Positions 43,089 through 53,477 of a stretch of DNA of 64,000 bases are shown here, in pieces. This stretch comes from Ferruginibacter sp. (lineage in GTDB: Bacteria; Bacteroidota; Bacteroidia; Chitinophagales; Chitinophagaceae). Location of the stretch: the NCBI GenBank assembly GCA_013141115.1, contig JABFRP010000002.1, forward strand, positions 1,352,647 to 1,416,646. The letters are read 5' to 3'. Below the pieces are notes generated by a model. The model was not told the DNA's origin and did not search any database. It worked only from the letters and a program-made list of their open reading frames with translations. The position numbers and the translations under genes are program-made. Positions within the stretch are counted from its first letter, which is position 1. The number at the start of each line of letters is the position of its first letter.

Positions 43089-45074
43089 TTATTTTATCCC
43101 TACTTTTATAACAGTGAACGAAAAAGGCTTAAGCACTATATCCAATTTTTTTCCTTTTAGAGTAGTAGTTGAAATAACCGGCATTACATTAAATGGATTA
43201 TCCACTGTATTAATTTGATCGCCTCCGCCGGTTAATACCGTTACTGTTGCCTGTTGCGCTAATTTTTTGTACCCTTCCAAAACAAACGACAGGTTTTTTT
43301 CCGCCATACCGCTGTTTACTATTTTAATAATGATTTCCTTACTGTTCTTATCTGTTACAGCCGAGGCATACAATCCATCCTGGCCCGATAAGGTTTTATT
43401 GTTCAGTAATGCCGGTACTGCATTGGTGCCTTTATTGGTGGCAAATAATTTTTGCACCTGGTAATTTACGGTGCCTGCACTACGTAAATTATCCACCCAA
43501 ATTAAATCTGGTGTCCATTGCCAGCCATCCACATGGGCAAACAGCGGTGCGTAACTGGCCATTACCACCACATCGGCATTTCTTTCCAGGCCGGTTAAAA
43601 ATGCCGCTTCGGCTATGGCTGTGCGTACATTATTCTTATTTTCCACACTTACTGTTTTATCACTTTGCCCGGCATATTCACCGGCAAAAATTTTAGCACC
43701 GCTCCTGTCGTAATTATCATAGCGGCTGGCATTTTCAAAAAACCATTCTGGCCTGCGGTAAAAATGTTCATCAATAATATCCACTTTCATTTTACGCAAT
43801 TCGCCATTTAAAAAATCAAAGCGGTCGCCATTAGGGTCGGTACCACTGCTGGTAACTAATTTTATATTGGGGTATTTTTCTTTAATGGCTTTTTGAAAAA
43901 CCTGTAAGCGCTCAATATATTGCGGCCCCCAGTTCTCATTACCTACCCCCAGCATTTTTAAATTAAAAGGATCGGGGTGTCCCATACCTGCTCTTACTTT
44001 TCCCCAGGTACTGTTTACATCTCCATTAGCAAATTCAATCAGGTCTAAAGCATCTTTTACATAAGGATCAATTTGATCCAGGGGAATCAGTTCTGCAGTG
44101 TTGAACTGGCAGGCCATACCGCAATTTAAAATGGGTAAAGGTGATGCGCCAATATCTTCAGCCAACTGGAAGTATTCAAAAAAACCCAAACCAAAAGTTT
44201 GAAAATAATCCGGTGCTGGCCGGTGAGCAAACTCTACGTTCCAGCGGTTGATGATCAGTTGCCTTTCTTCAATGGGGCCAATTGTTTTTTTCCATTGATA
44301 CCTGTTGTTAAGATCCATTCCTTCTACAATGCAGCCTCCGGGAAAACGCATAAACCCGGGCTTCATATCGGCCAGTAATTGTATCATATCTGCCCTCATG
44401 CCTCCGGGTCTTTTTTTCCAGGTATCTTCCGGAAATAAAGAGATCATATCCATATCAATTACACCGCTGCCCTCAAACCAAATTTTCATTTTTGCCTTTT
44501 GTGCCGTATCATTTGCGGTAATGCTGATGCGTTGTTTTTTCCAGGTATCGCCGGTGGTTTCTGTTGCAACTATACCGCTGGCTAAAATTTTATTTTTGCC
44601 CGCAATAATTTCTACATGCAATTTTAGATTGCCGGTTTGCTGGCGGTACATTACTGAAAAATCGTACCGCAGATCTTTTTTTATACCCATGCCTCTAAAG
44701 CCCTCATTGGTCATACTCAACGTGCCGGTAATAGCATTGTTTACAGTTACTCTTGCAAAACGTGGGTTGGCCAGGTTTTGGTCCTGCCGGTTTAATACAG
44801 TTACCGCAGCTTCATTAAAAAAGTTTTGTTCTACTTTCCATCCCATTAATGGTTTACTAAATTCAAACGAACGGTTTTTTACCAGCTCGGCATAAATACC
44901 ACCGTCGGCACCCAAATTTATATCTTCAAAAAAAACGCCCCACATGGTAGGCTGAATTTCTGCATAAGGTTTATCTGCTTTTACAGTAATTATATTGCTG
45001 GTTTGTGCAACAGCAAAAAAAGTTAGCAGGGTAGCGGCAAGGCCGGTTAAACAAACTTGTTTTAATTTCATCAT
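43089..45074 (-). CDS. GH51 alpha-L-arabinofuranosidase (long form)
   Basis: The product is 661 aa with a signal peptide ending in FFAVAQ. A carbohydrate-binding-like beta region (about 90-220) precedes the GH51 barrel. The acid/base Glu is in MLGVGNENWGPQY and the nucleophile Glu in KIFAGEYAGQS. FMRFPGGCIVEGMD and DEHFYRRPEW are further family marks, and a C-terminal beta-sandwich ends the protein. It releases terminal arabinofuranose from arabinan or arabinoxylan side chains. It lies 163 bp after the GH43 lipoprotein gene and 15 bp before the last GH43 gene. The second GH51 in this locus (46733-48286) is shorter and clearly different, so the two probably cleave different linkages. Confidence 0.93.
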   Translation of the reverse strand: MMKLKQVCLTGLAATLLTFFAVAQTSNIITVKADKPYAEIQPTMWGVFFEDINLGADGGIYAELVKNRSFEFSKPLMGWKVEQNFFNEAAVTVLNRQDQNLANPRFARVTVNNAITGTLSMTNEGFRGMGIKKDLRYDFSVMYRQQTGNLKLHVEIIAGKNKILASGIVATETTGDTWKKQRISITANDTAQKAKMKIWFEGSGVIDMDMISLFPEDTWKKRPGGMRADMIQLLADMKPGFMRFPGGCIVEGMDLNNRYQWKKTIGPIEERQLIINRWNVEFAHRPAPDYFQTFGLGFFEYFQLAEDIGASPLPILNCGMACQFNTAELIPLDQIDPYVKDALDLIEFANGDVNSTWGKVRAGMGHPDPFNLKMLGVGNENWGPQYIERLQVFQKAIKEKYPNIKLVTSSGTDPNGDRFDFLNGELRKMKVDIIDEHFYRRPEWFFENASRYDNYDRSGAKIFAGEYAGQSDKTVSVENKNNVRTAIAEAAFLTGLERNADVVVMASYAPLFAHVDGWQWTPDLIWVDNLRSAGTVNYQVQKLFATNKGTNAVPALLNNKTLSGQDGLYASAVTDKNSKEIIIKIVNSGMAEKNLSFVLEGYKKLAQQATVTVLTGGGDQINTVDNPFNVMPVISTTTLKGKKLDIVLKPFSFTVIKVGIK

Positions 45075-45237
45075 TTAGTTTTTAAAAATACTCTTTAGTA
45101 TCGCTGGCTTTTATAACATTTAATTTCGGCAATTATTTTTATCCTGGCTTTCTGTATCAGCACCAGCCGTTTCTACGGAACGGTTTTAAATTTTATGCTT
45201 TTTCTACTTACAAAATTTCAGACTGCTATTCTTCTAA

Positions 45238-46725
45238 TTATTTTTTCTTTCCCCAAACAGCAGTACCCTGGTTATTTAATCCCGAAAAAATGATCGTGTT
45301 CTTTTTATTTTCCCAATCTCTTCCTTTTTGTACCAATACTTTATCGGTAAAGCCATTGGCCCAATTCATTTGTAACCATGGCGCTGCATAGGTCCAGGTA
45401 TTTGCCGCATTACCATTTAGTGTTCCATTAGCCGCAATGTTAAGGTTAATGGAGTTTTGAAAATCAGGAGAAGATTGCTCCGTACCATAACCCGGTACAA
45501 TTTGATAACCTAAAATGATTTGTTCCCAATCACCCGCAATATCAGTCTGCGAAATTAATGAGTCTTTTTCATAAGCATATCTTTCCGGCGAAGCTACGGG
45601 CCAGCCATCTGCCGTCCAGAATAATTTTCTTACATGCAGGTTCATATAATAACTGTCAACACCCGGCCTTCCCTGATGAGCAATATAATATTGTCCGTTT
45701 CCATCAGTAAAAGCTGTTGAGTGTGCCACACCCTGCCAGCCACCGTGCCCTGCAAATTTATACGGTGCAATTATCATTGGCCCATGATCAATATTGTTAT
45801 TGGCATTTACTCCATTAAAATCATAAAATGGTCCGTTAGGATTATCGCCTCTCATCACCCTTACATTGTATTTGGTTTGCAACCAATCGTAAGCAATAAA
45901 TAAAAAGTATTTATTTAATGCGGAATTATAAATAATATCTGCGCCTTCAATATTACCATTGTATTTGCCTGCGGTAAACCCCCGGTTGGCAATGCGTACA
46001 CCTTTTTCGCCATTATTTAATGCAAGGCCCGTTGCAGGATCTAATTTTAAAGAATAAATACCATCCCATGCACTGCCATATACCATCCAGTGTTCGCCGC
46101 CATTGGTGATAATCACCGATGGATCTATAGCATTGGTTTGTATACTGGCATCGTTTTTAGAAGTAACCACTATCCCTTTCTCTATCCATGGCCCTTCCGG
46201 ATTTGCCGATGTGGCCATGCCAATAACGCTTAACCGAGGCAGCGAACAGGTTAAAGAATAATACAACCGGTATTCGGCACCGGCCTTTACAATGCAGGGG
46301 GCCCATAAAGAATTAAATGGCGTACCGCCAAAGCCTGTAATAAAGTTTGAACCCAGTGTTGGTAAAGAATTAAAAACCCACCCTACAAAAGTCCATTCTA
46401 CCAGGTCTTTCGATTTTCTGATCTGTACACCAGAGCGTACACTGATGCCATAACCCACATCGGTATTGTAACAATAATAATACTCTCCCACTTTTATTAT
46501 TGCAGGGTCGTGTACATTATAGGGGCCCCATTGCAGCACATTGGCAAATGGCGCTATTGTACCATAAGTATCGTTGATACTGTTAATATCAAAAACAGGG
46601 GTTGGGGGTGGAGGCACAATACCACCACCGCCACCTGTTGATGGTTTGTCTTTACAGGAAGTAATCAATACGGCCAGCAAAACACCTATGGCAAAAATAT
46701 TTTTAATGGTCTGTTTTAATTTCAT
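45238..46725 (-). CDS. GH43 arabinan endo-1,5-alpha-L-arabinosidase, lipoprotein
   Basis: The product is 495 aa. A lipobox (VLITSCKDKP) followed by a Gly/Pro-rich linker places it on the cell surface or in the periplasm. The GH43 catalytic acids are in NVHDPAIIKVGEYYYCY, TNAIDPSVIITNGG and GNIEGADIIYNSALNKYFLF. A C-terminal beta domain (about 380-495) is seen in many arabinanases. It lies 7 bp after a GH51 gene. Being lipid-anchored, it probably makes the first cut in extracellular arabinan, while the unanchored GH43 at 42069 works further on. The 163 bp gap downstream contains a weak CCGTT/AACGG inverted repeat at 45167-45183. Confidence 0.9.
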   Translation of the reverse strand: MKLKQTIKNIFAIGVLLAVLITSCKDKPSTGGGGGIVPPPPTPVFDINSINDTYGTIAPFANVLQWGPYNVHDPAIIKVGEYYYCYNTDVGYGISVRSGVQIRKSKDLVEWTFVGWVFNSLPTLGSNFITGFGGTPFNSLWAPCIVKAGAEYRLYYSLTCSLPRLSVIGMATSANPEGPWIEKGIVVTSKNDASIQTNAIDPSVIITNGGEHWMVYGSAWDGIYSLKLDPATGLALNNGEKGVRIANRGFTAGKYNGNIEGADIIYNSALNKYFLFIAYDWLQTKYNVRVMRGDNPNGPFYDFNGVNANNNIDHGPMIIAPYKFAGHGGWQGVAHSTAFTDGNGQYYIAHQGRPGVDSYYMNLHVRKLFWTADGWPVASPERYAYEKDSLISQTDIAGDWEQIILGYQIVPGYGTEQSSPDFQNSINLNIAANGTLNGNAANTWTYAAPWLQMNWANGFTDKVLVQKGRDWENKKNTIIFSGLNNQGTAVWGKKK

Positions 46726-46732
46726 AAAAAAT

Positions 46733-48286
46733 TTATTTAAGCGTAAGCACTACTACTGAAAATGGAGGAAGCTTTACCTGTAATGTATTTGCAGCAAGCT
46801 TAACATCATTAAATGCAGCGGGAGTAATGGTTAAAGGATTATCGAATGAATTATGATCTTGTAATTTTTTTGAGGTTAATATGCTGCCGGAAACGTTGTT
46901 GTATTTTGCACCGTTTACATTTATCGTAATGTTCTGTATTTTATTTGCATCAATATTTACTAATGAAATATGCGTAACCCCATCCTTATCTTTTGATGCT
47001 GATACAGAAACGGCAGGTAATTTTTGGTTATCAAAAACATAATCGTTGGTTTTGATAGTTACCGGCAGCATGGTAGCATTTTGATGTACGTTGTACATTT
47101 CCATTACATGATATGTGGGCGTGAGTATCATTTTTTCTTTATTGGTAAGAATAACGGCTTGCAAAACATTTACCGCCTGTGCAAGATTAGCCATTCTAAC
47201 CCTGTCGGCATGATTATGAAATATGTTGAGTGTAATGCCGGCTATCATGGCATCTCTCATGGTGTTTTGCTGGTATAAAAATCCGGGGTTGGTACCGGGT
47301 TCCACTTCGTACCAGCCGCCCCATTCATCTACTACTAATGCTACTTTTTTTTGAGGATCGTATTTATCCATAATGGCGGAATGTTTTATCACCAGCGAAT
47401 CCATAAACAAAGCCCTTTGCATAATGGTAAAATATTGCTGTTCATTAAACGTTGTAGATGGACCTTTTGCACCCCAATCAATTACGGAGTAATGATGCAG
47501 TGCCACACCTTCCACCATATTGGCCGGAATATTTTTCATTATCGTTTCTGTCCAGTGGTAATCGGCACTGTTGGAGCCTGATGCAATACGAAAGATTTTA
47601 TCGGAGTTGGTCCAGTCCGTCATAAATGTTGCGTACTTTCTATATTCATTTACATAATACTCCGGTACCATATTACCACCACAGCCCCAGGCTTCGTTAC
47701 CCACACCCCAAAATTTTACATTCCATGGTTTTTCTCTGCCGTTACTTTTACGCAAATCACTCATCGGGTTTTTATTATCAGAGCTTACATATTGCACCCA
47801 GTCAATTAATTCCTGTACTGTGCCGCTTCCAATATTACCGGCTAAATAAGGTGTTGCTTCTATCTGCTCACACATATTTAAAAAGTCGTGTGTGCCAAAG
47901 CTGTTATCTTCGGTAACACCGCCCCACCATTTATTTACAATGGCCGGCCTTTTGTTTTTAGGACCAATGCCATCTTTCCAATGGTAAGTATCGGCAAAGC
48001 AACCGCCGGGCCAGCGCAGTGTGCCTACTTTTAATTTTTTTAATGCAGCAATAATATCGTTGCGTACACCATTGGTATTGGGTATGGTTTTACTGGTATC
48101 GCCTACATAAAAACCATCGTAAATACAATGGCCCAAATGCTCGGCAAAATGACCGTAAATATTTTTGTTGATAGTGTATTTTGCATCTTGTACATTTATT
48201 GCAATTACGTTTTGCTGTGCAAATGATAGTTGTGCTGCAAACATCAGCATCGCCATAAGCGATATTTTTTTCTTTCTGTTATTCAT
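46733..48286 (-). CDS. GH51 alpha-L-arabinofuranosidase (short form)
   Basis: The product is 517 aa with a signal peptide ending in LSFAQQ. The family core is complete: NIYGHFAEHLGHCIYDGFYVG, VGTLRWPGGCFADTYHWKDGIG, acid/base Glu in FWGVGNEAWGCGG, and nucleophile Glu in LVVDEWGGWYEV. It ends with a beta-sandwich (LKLPPFSVVVLTL-like). It closely matches the standard exo-acting arabinofuranosidases that trim arabino-oligosaccharides. Only 1 bp separates it from the VCBS lipoprotein gene upstream, and 7 bp from the GH43 gene downstream, so all three are co-transcribed. Confidence 0.93.
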   Translation of the reverse strand: MNNRKKKISLMAMLMFAAQLSFAQQNVIAINVQDAKYTINKNIYGHFAEHLGHCIYDGFYVGDTSKTIPNTNGVRNDIIAALKKLKVGTLRWPGGCFADTYHWKDGIGPKNKRPAIVNKWWGGVTEDNSFGTHDFLNMCEQIEATPYLAGNIGSGTVQELIDWVQYVSSDNKNPMSDLRKSNGREKPWNVKFWGVGNEAWGCGGNMVPEYYVNEYRKYATFMTDWTNSDKIFRIASGSNSADYHWTETIMKNIPANMVEGVALHHYSVIDWGAKGPSTTFNEQQYFTIMQRALFMDSLVIKHSAIMDKYDPQKKVALVVDEWGGWYEVEPGTNPGFLYQQNTMRDAMIAGITLNIFHNHADRVRMANLAQAVNVLQAVILTNKEKMILTPTYHVMEMYNVHQNATMLPVTIKTNDYVFDNQKLPAVSVSASKDKDGVTHISLVNIDANKIQNITINVNGAKYNNVSGSILTSKKLQDHNSFDNPLTITPAAFNDVKLAANTLQVKLPPFSVVVLTLK

Positions 48287-48287
48287 C

Positions 48288-51200
48288 TTATGCTCTTTGT
48301 TTTATACCTGTTGGGTTCAATAAAAAGAAATTTAGTTTTTCGTCATTAGGTGCTGCTAATAATACCTTGCCCTTATTTTTTATGCCGATCAATTTCATAT
48401 CTTTTATATCGCCATCAATAATTAATCCGCTGCTCATACTATTAACCGGTGTAAAAAAACCTTTGCCATTTCCTTTTAATACCAGCCCGTAAGAGGCATC
48501 ATATCTTCCTGTGGCAACTGCAGTTTGATATTCGTTACCTGTAATGATGAGATCTGTATTACCATCTTCATCAACATCATTTACTACAATACTATTGATG
48601 GGTGCAAACTGTGCTGCTATGGGTAACTCGTGGGTTTTAAATTTTCCGTTGCCCAGGTTTTCAATCCATACCGATGCTGCTGTTTCGCATTTTAATTCCG
48701 TCCATTCATCGGCGCCAAAATCATTTTTTAATTGTTGCATAGAGATTGTTGCATAATCGGCATGCAGTAAATATTTTTTCTTTACCGAAGGTAATTGTTC
48801 GGCTAGTTGATTTCTATCCAGGCCTGGAAACAAATTATTTTTACCTCCGTTATCTTTAATATAATAAGCAGGTACTAACTCTACAAAGCCATTCTTATCC
48901 ATATCTTTTGTATATAAAAACATGGGTTGGTTAGCTGTAATATGAAAGCGATTATTCAATCCCATATTACCGGCTATGTAATCCATATCGCCATCTTTAT
49001 CTATATCGGCCTGTTGTAAACTGCGCCACCAACCATTGGTGCTGGTAAGCCCCGTTGATGCAGTTACTTCAACCAGTTTATTATTTTCATTTTTAAAAAA
49101 ACGTAATGCTGTCCATTCGCCACAAATAATAAGGTCTGGCTTTTTATCATTATTAAAATCGGTAAACAAGGCATCAGTTATCATGCCTGCAAATTGCAAA
49201 GCAGGATTAACCGTTGCAGTTACATCAGTAAATTTTCCGCTATTGTTTTGTAAAACATAACTGCGTGGCGATTGCGGATATTTTTGTGGCAGTAATCTGC
49301 CACCAATAAAAATATCGGTATCGCCATCGGCATCGTAATCTGCAGCCGTAACGGCATCAGTAATAGCTGCAATTACAGGTAAAGCGGTTTCGTCCGGCTT
49401 AAAATTTCCTTTGCCATCATTAAGGTATAATCTTGGCTGGTTGTATTTAGGTACAGCAAACTCAAAGCTTCCGCCGGTAACTAAAAGGTCTGCATCATTG
49501 TCGCCATCGGCATCAAAAAATACAGCACCCAAATCCTCTTCCATTTTATTTCCTTCAACAAGATCGGTTGTTTTAAAACTACCATCCGCTTGTTGTATAG
49601 CTATTTTACCCGATTGATTGGCAGCGCCACCTGTAAAAAAATCTTCCAGTCCATCTGCATTAATATCACCGGTGGCAATGCATGGGCCCAGTTGGGAATA
49701 TTTTTGCGGCAATGGCTGGTGATAACCAAAATCAAAATTTTGTGCTTCGGTATGTTTAAAATCAAAGCCTGAAAGTGTTGCTATTTCATTAAATAATGTA
49801 TTAGCTATGAGTTCTTTTTCAGTTGCCGTTTTTGCATTGCTATATGCAACTGTTAATTGCTGATTGGTTTTTACATTGGTTATCACCTGTACTTTATCAT
49901 CCGGCCATTTAATTTTTAATGAATCAATACTGGTACTATTGCCCACACCAAAATGCAATCTTAAATCAACACTGGATGAAAATCCTCTTACTGGTGATTG
50001 TTCTGCAAATTGTTTTTTGTCTTTATTGAATATAGTTACCTGTGCACCAAGGCCAGCCAGATTATTAACAGCACCTTTTAATTGTACAGTAAGAAAGTTC
50101 TGAATACTGTCTGTTATGGTTTTTCTTATTTCGTTTTTCCAAACAAATGCCGCTTCGTTTAAATTGTTTACTACCAGATCAAGATCGCCATCATTATCTA
50201 AATCGGCATAGGCTGCGCCGTTGGAAATTGACGGTACTGCAAGACCCGCTGCCGCTGTAGTATTACTAAAACTGAGGTTGCCATTATTATGAAAAAAATA
50301 GTTTTCCATTTTTATACTTCCGTATGCGTCAATATTTTTACGCAGTGTTTCTGTGCTGGCTTTATCAGTTGTATTTTCTGAATCGTTTTTACCAAAGCTG
50401 TAATTATTAGGTGCCTGACCATTTCTAAATGAGGCATAGTCGTTGTTGGTCATGTCTTTTCCCAGGCCGTTGGTAATATGAATATCTTTCCAACCATCGT
50501 TATCAAAGTCGGCCATTAACACACTCCAGCTCCAATCGGTTTCAAAAACACCTGCCAACTGTCCTATCTCGCTGTAAAAAGGTTCGTCTCTGTTATTAAT
50601 TTTTCTATTGCCATTATTCAGTTGCAGCATGTTTCTTACAAAGCTGGGTTGGTAACCAAAGCGCTGCTGCATATCATATTTTTCCTGGTTGGTTGCGCTG
50701 AACATCATTTTTTTTCTTTCATTACTTTCGGGCAGCATATCCACCACAGCTAAATCGGTAAGGCCATCATTGTTGATGTCTGCAGCATCCACACCCATAC
50801 TGTTATAGCTTTGATGGCGTAAAGAAGTTGCAATCGTGTTGGAGAAAGTACCGTTCTTATTATTCAGCCATAACAGGTCGTTGCCAATATAATCGTTGGC
50901 AACATACACATCCGGCCAGTTATCATTGTTTACATCGGTTATCACCACACCCAATCCATAACCATCTTCTTTTATACCGGCAGCTTTTGATACATCAGTA
51001 AAAACCGGATGCGTTTGTCTGGCAGCTATACCATCATTGCTGTACAACTTATCCTGTGCCGGAGAATTACCGCTGGTATCTTTTGGTTGTAAATTGTTGG
51101 CTGTATGGCTGTATAGGCGATGGTTCAATAAGTACATATCCAAATCGCCATCTTTATCATAATCAAAAAATGCAGCTTGTGTGGCGTAACCCGTATCTGC

Positions 51201-51740
51201 TAATCCATAAGCTGCGGCTTGTTCTGTAAAATGAACCTCAGCCCGGCCTTCTTCTCCTGCAGGATAGGTAGAAGCGCCATCATTTATAAATAATAAATTT
51301 TTTCTTTTTTCGGATTTGCCGGAATGAGAAACACAGGCATAAATATCCAAAAAACCATCGCTGTTAATATCCACCACGCTTACACCGGTACACCATTGGT
51401 TGGTTTGCAGGCCGGCTTTATCTGTAACATCTTCAAATGTAAAATTGCCTTTGTTGATGTATAATTTACTGCTTACCATGCTGCCACAAAAAAATACATC
51501 TTGTAAACCATCATTATTAAAATCGCCAATACCCACACCGGAGCCATTGTACATGTATTCGTTGGTGAAAACATTTATCGAATCGCTTTCGGTAATGGCG
51601 TTATTGAAAGTAATATTGGTTTCAGCAGCGCTCATTGCTGTAAAATGAAATCTATCATTAATGGCATTTTTATTTTTGCAACCATATATAATGAATGGCA
51701 GAAAAATAAGTACACTATATATTTTCTTATCTACACTCAT
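48288..51740 (-). CDS. VCBS/FG-GAP repeat lipoprotein with ASPIC/UnbV domain
   Basis: The product is 1150 aa. The signal ends in a lipobox (FIIYGC), so it is lipid-anchored, probably surface-exposed. Many calcium-binding VCBS/FG-GAP repeats with DxDxDG-like loops follow (GDFNNDGLQDVFF, VDINSDGFLDIYA, FDYDKDGDLDMYL, ADLDNDGDLDLVV, ADIDKDGDMDYIA), forming one or two propellers. Between them near residues 545-630 is an ASPIC/UnbV segment (FLTVQLKGAVNNLAGLGAQVTIF, VRGFSSSVDLRLHFGVG). Such proteins are common next to SusCD genes in Chitinophagaceae, but their role is unclear; glycan binding or handing over is plausible. It lies between susD and the GH51 gene. Confidence 0.88.
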   Translation of the reverse strand: MSVDKKIYSVLIFLPFIIYGCKNKNAINDRFHFTAMSAAETNITFNNAITESDSINVFTNEYMYNGSGVGIGDFNNDGLQDVFFCGSMVSSKLYINKGNFTFEDVTDKAGLQTNQWCTGVSVVDINSDGFLDIYACVSHSGKSEKRKNLLFINDGASTYPAGEEGRAEVHFTEQAAAYGLADTGYATQAAFFDYDKDGDLDMYLLNHRLYSHTANNLQPKDTSGNSPAQDKLYSNDGIAARQTHPVFTDVSKAAGIKEDGYGLGVVITDVNNDNWPDVYVANDYIGNDLLWLNNKNGTFSNTIATSLRHQSYNSMGVDAADINNDGLTDLAVVDMLPESNERKKMMFSATNQEKYDMQQRFGYQPSFVRNMLQLNNGNRKINNRDEPFYSEIGQLAGVFETDWSWSVLMADFDNDGWKDIHITNGLGKDMTNNDYASFRNGQAPNNYSFGKNDSENTTDKASTETLRKNIDAYGSIKMENYFFHNNGNLSFSNTTAAAGLAVPSISNGAAYADLDNDGDLDLVVNNLNEAAFVWKNEIRKTITDSIQNFLTVQLKGAVNNLAGLGAQVTIFNKDKKQFAEQSPVRGFSSSVDLRLHFGVGNSTSIDSLKIKWPDDKVQVITNVKTNQQLTVAYSNAKTATEKELIANTLFNEIATLSGFDFKHTEAQNFDFGYHQPLPQKYSQLGPCIATGDINADGLEDFFTGGAANQSGKIAIQQADGSFKTTDLVEGNKMEEDLGAVFFDADGDNDADLLVTGGSFEFAVPKYNQPRLYLNDGKGNFKPDETALPVIAAITDAVTAADYDADGDTDIFIGGRLLPQKYPQSPRSYVLQNNSGKFTDVTATVNPALQFAGMITDALFTDFNNDKKPDLIICGEWTALRFFKNENNKLVEVTASTGLTSTNGWWRSLQQADIDKDGDMDYIAGNMGLNNRFHITANQPMFLYTKDMDKNGFVELVPAYYIKDNGGKNNLFPGLDRNQLAEQLPSVKKKYLLHADYATISMQQLKNDFGADEWTELKCETAASVWIENLGNGKFKTHELPIAAQFAPINSIVVNDVDEDGNTDLIITGNEYQTAVATGRYDASYGLVLKGNGKGFFTPVNSMSSGLIIDGDIKDMKLIGIKNKGKVLLAAPNDEKLNFFLLNPTGIKQRA

Positions 51741-51825
51741 TGTTTAATAATAAGTGCTGCATCAATTTACAGCAATAAAAATTACATCATCCGCTTTTAC
51801 ATGTTTTTTGCCTGCAATAAGAAAA

Positions 51826-51860
51826 ATTCCCACCCATAAAATATTTTATGAGCAGGAATT
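51826..51860 (-). terminator. Partial terminator or stem-loop between susD and the VCBS gene
   Basis: CATAAAATATTTTATG (51835-51850) is a perfect 16 bp palindrome, extended after an internal loop by AATTCC/GGAATT, and on the minus strand it is followed by a T run. It lies after the VCBS start region? No: it lies just upstream of susD's stop end at 51878 on the genome, that is, downstream of susD in the transcript, and could reduce read-through into the VCBS and enzyme genes. Confidence 0.5.
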
Positions 51861-51877
51861 AATTGTTCACCCAAAAC

Positions 51878-53449
51878 TTAGTTGGCCGAATTAGGCAATA
51901 AATTTTTATTTACATCCAACTCCTGCTGTGGTATGGGTAAGTATTCGTTACCGGGTGTATAAAAATTAAAGTCTGGATCATGAGATTTTAGTTCGGCCAA
52001 TTTTGCCGGATTGGCAAACCATCCCCAGCGAATTAAGTCGTTAATCCGTTGTCCTTCTATTGCAAACTCCAGTGCTCTTTCATGTGCCAACTGATCTCTC
52101 ATTTGCGCCTGCGTCATATTGGGTTTTACTGTGGCAAGGTTAGGTAAAGATGCCCTTGTTCTTACTTGTTGTATAAATGGATACGCTTCTGCTGTTCTGT
52201 TTAATTCATTTAATACTTCGGCGTACATTAATAAAATGTCGGCATATCTTATTACACGGTAGTTAATACCCGATTCGCCAAAGGGCGAAAACTCGTCGGG
52301 CTTGCCATTGCCTACACCATCGTTGGTGTACTTGCGGGGGTAAATTGCTGTTAGCGGATTGTTCCATGTGCCGCCATAACTTAAAATTGAATTTTCTGTT
52401 GGTTCGTGAGAGGCAATGGTAGTTAATAAACGGGGGTCCAATTTATTGGCTGTGGTTCTTTCTAATTTATATTCATCGTAAATCCATCTTGTGGGCAGGT
52501 AATCAGAAAATCCTTTGCCTTCCTGGCCATAAGTAATAGAAATTGTTTGTACTTGCTTCCAGGCAGCAGAAGGATCGCAACACCAGTTCATATCGGTTCC
52601 TGTACCTGGTGTAAACTGAATTTCAAAAAGTGACTCTGCATTATTTTCATTTACATCTCTAAAATTATCTCTGTAATCTGGCATTAAAGAATATACACCT
52701 GCTAAAGCACCGCCAGCAAAAAACTTTTCAAATTGTATGGCTGCTTTTGCATAATCTTTTCTATATAAATACGATTTGCCCAGCATGCCTGCAGCGGCAC
52801 CTTTTGTTGCCCTTCCTTTTTCGCCTTTATCCAAACCAGTTACATTAGCGTAAGAAATGGGCAGGTTAGCTTCTGCTGCCGCAAAGTCATCAAAAATTTG
52901 TTTCCACAATACTTCTTCAGTTGCTGTGGCGGCAAAAAATTCGCTGGTGCTTTCTAATTCTTTGGTAATTACAGGCACCGTTTTAAAAGTTGTTGCCAAA
53001 TTATAGTAAGCAAGGCCACGTAAAAAATAAGCCTGTCCTAAAATTCTGTTTTTTTCCTCGGTAGATAAAACTGCAGCATCGTACTTGGGAACATTAGTTA
53101 AAACCTGGTTAGCCCTGTTAACCACCTGGTAAAATTCTCTCCAGATCCAAAATACCGGTGCAGAGGTTGGCGGTATAATAAACTGGCCTGTTAAAACAAG
53201 GTCCAGCCAGGGGCTATCGCCGGTAAAATCATCGCCACGGCTGTCTGTAAGGCCAGGAAAAGAACGCATATACGATCCATCAATAATTAGCGCAGAGTAA
53301 ATAGAAGAACTGGCTGCATAAGCCTGCTCTCTTGTTTGCCAAAAGCTGGAGGTGGTTAACTGGTTGGGATTGGTAAGTTCAATTTTTTTATCGCATCCGC
53401 TACTTGCAATTAAGCAAGCAGGAATAAAGAGATATAATATTTTTTTCAT
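51878..53449 (-). CDS. SusD/RagB-family outer-membrane glycan-binding lipoprotein
   Basis: The product is 523 aa with a lipobox (LIASSGCDKK). SusD features include LTTSSFWQTREQAYAASSSIY near the N terminus, the TPR-like helices EKNRILGQAYFLRGLAYYNLA, KGRATKGAAAGMLGKSYLY, NYRVIRYADILLMYAEVLNEL and HERALEFAIEGQRINDLIRWG, and the C-terminal YLPIPQQELDVNKNLLPN. It sits on the SusC barrel as a lid and captures oligosaccharides. It lies 28 bp after susC. The enzymes downstream point to arabinan as the glycan. Confidence 0.95.
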   Translation of the reverse strand: MKKILYLFIPACLIASSGCDKKIELTNPNQLTTSSFWQTREQAYAASSSIYSALIIDGSYMRSFPGLTDSRGDDFTGDSPWLDLVLTGQFIIPPTSAPVFWIWREFYQVVNRANQVLTNVPKYDAAVLSTEEKNRILGQAYFLRGLAYYNLATTFKTVPVITKELESTSEFFAATATEEVLWKQIFDDFAAAEANLPISYANVTGLDKGEKGRATKGAAAGMLGKSYLYRKDYAKAAIQFEKFFAGGALAGVYSLMPDYRDNFRDVNENNAESLFEIQFTPGTGTDMNWCCDPSAAWKQVQTISITYGQEGKGFSDYLPTRWIYDEYKLERTTANKLDPRLLTTIASHEPTENSILSYGGTWNNPLTAIYPRKYTNDGVGNGKPDEFSPFGESGINYRVIRYADILLMYAEVLNELNRTAEAYPFIQQVRTRASLPNLATVKPNMTQAQMRDQLAHERALEFAIEGQRINDLIRWGWFANPAKLAELKSHDPDFNFYTPGNEYLPIPQQELDVNKNLLPNSAN

Positions 53450-53477
53450 TATTTAAATTTTAGAATTTATAAAATAC

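Noticed and set aside
45160..45190. CCGTT/AACGG stem in the 163 bp gap between GH43 and GH51 genes as a terminator
   Set aside because: The stem is only 5 bp with a 7 nt loop, and the T run is on the strand opposite to transcription.
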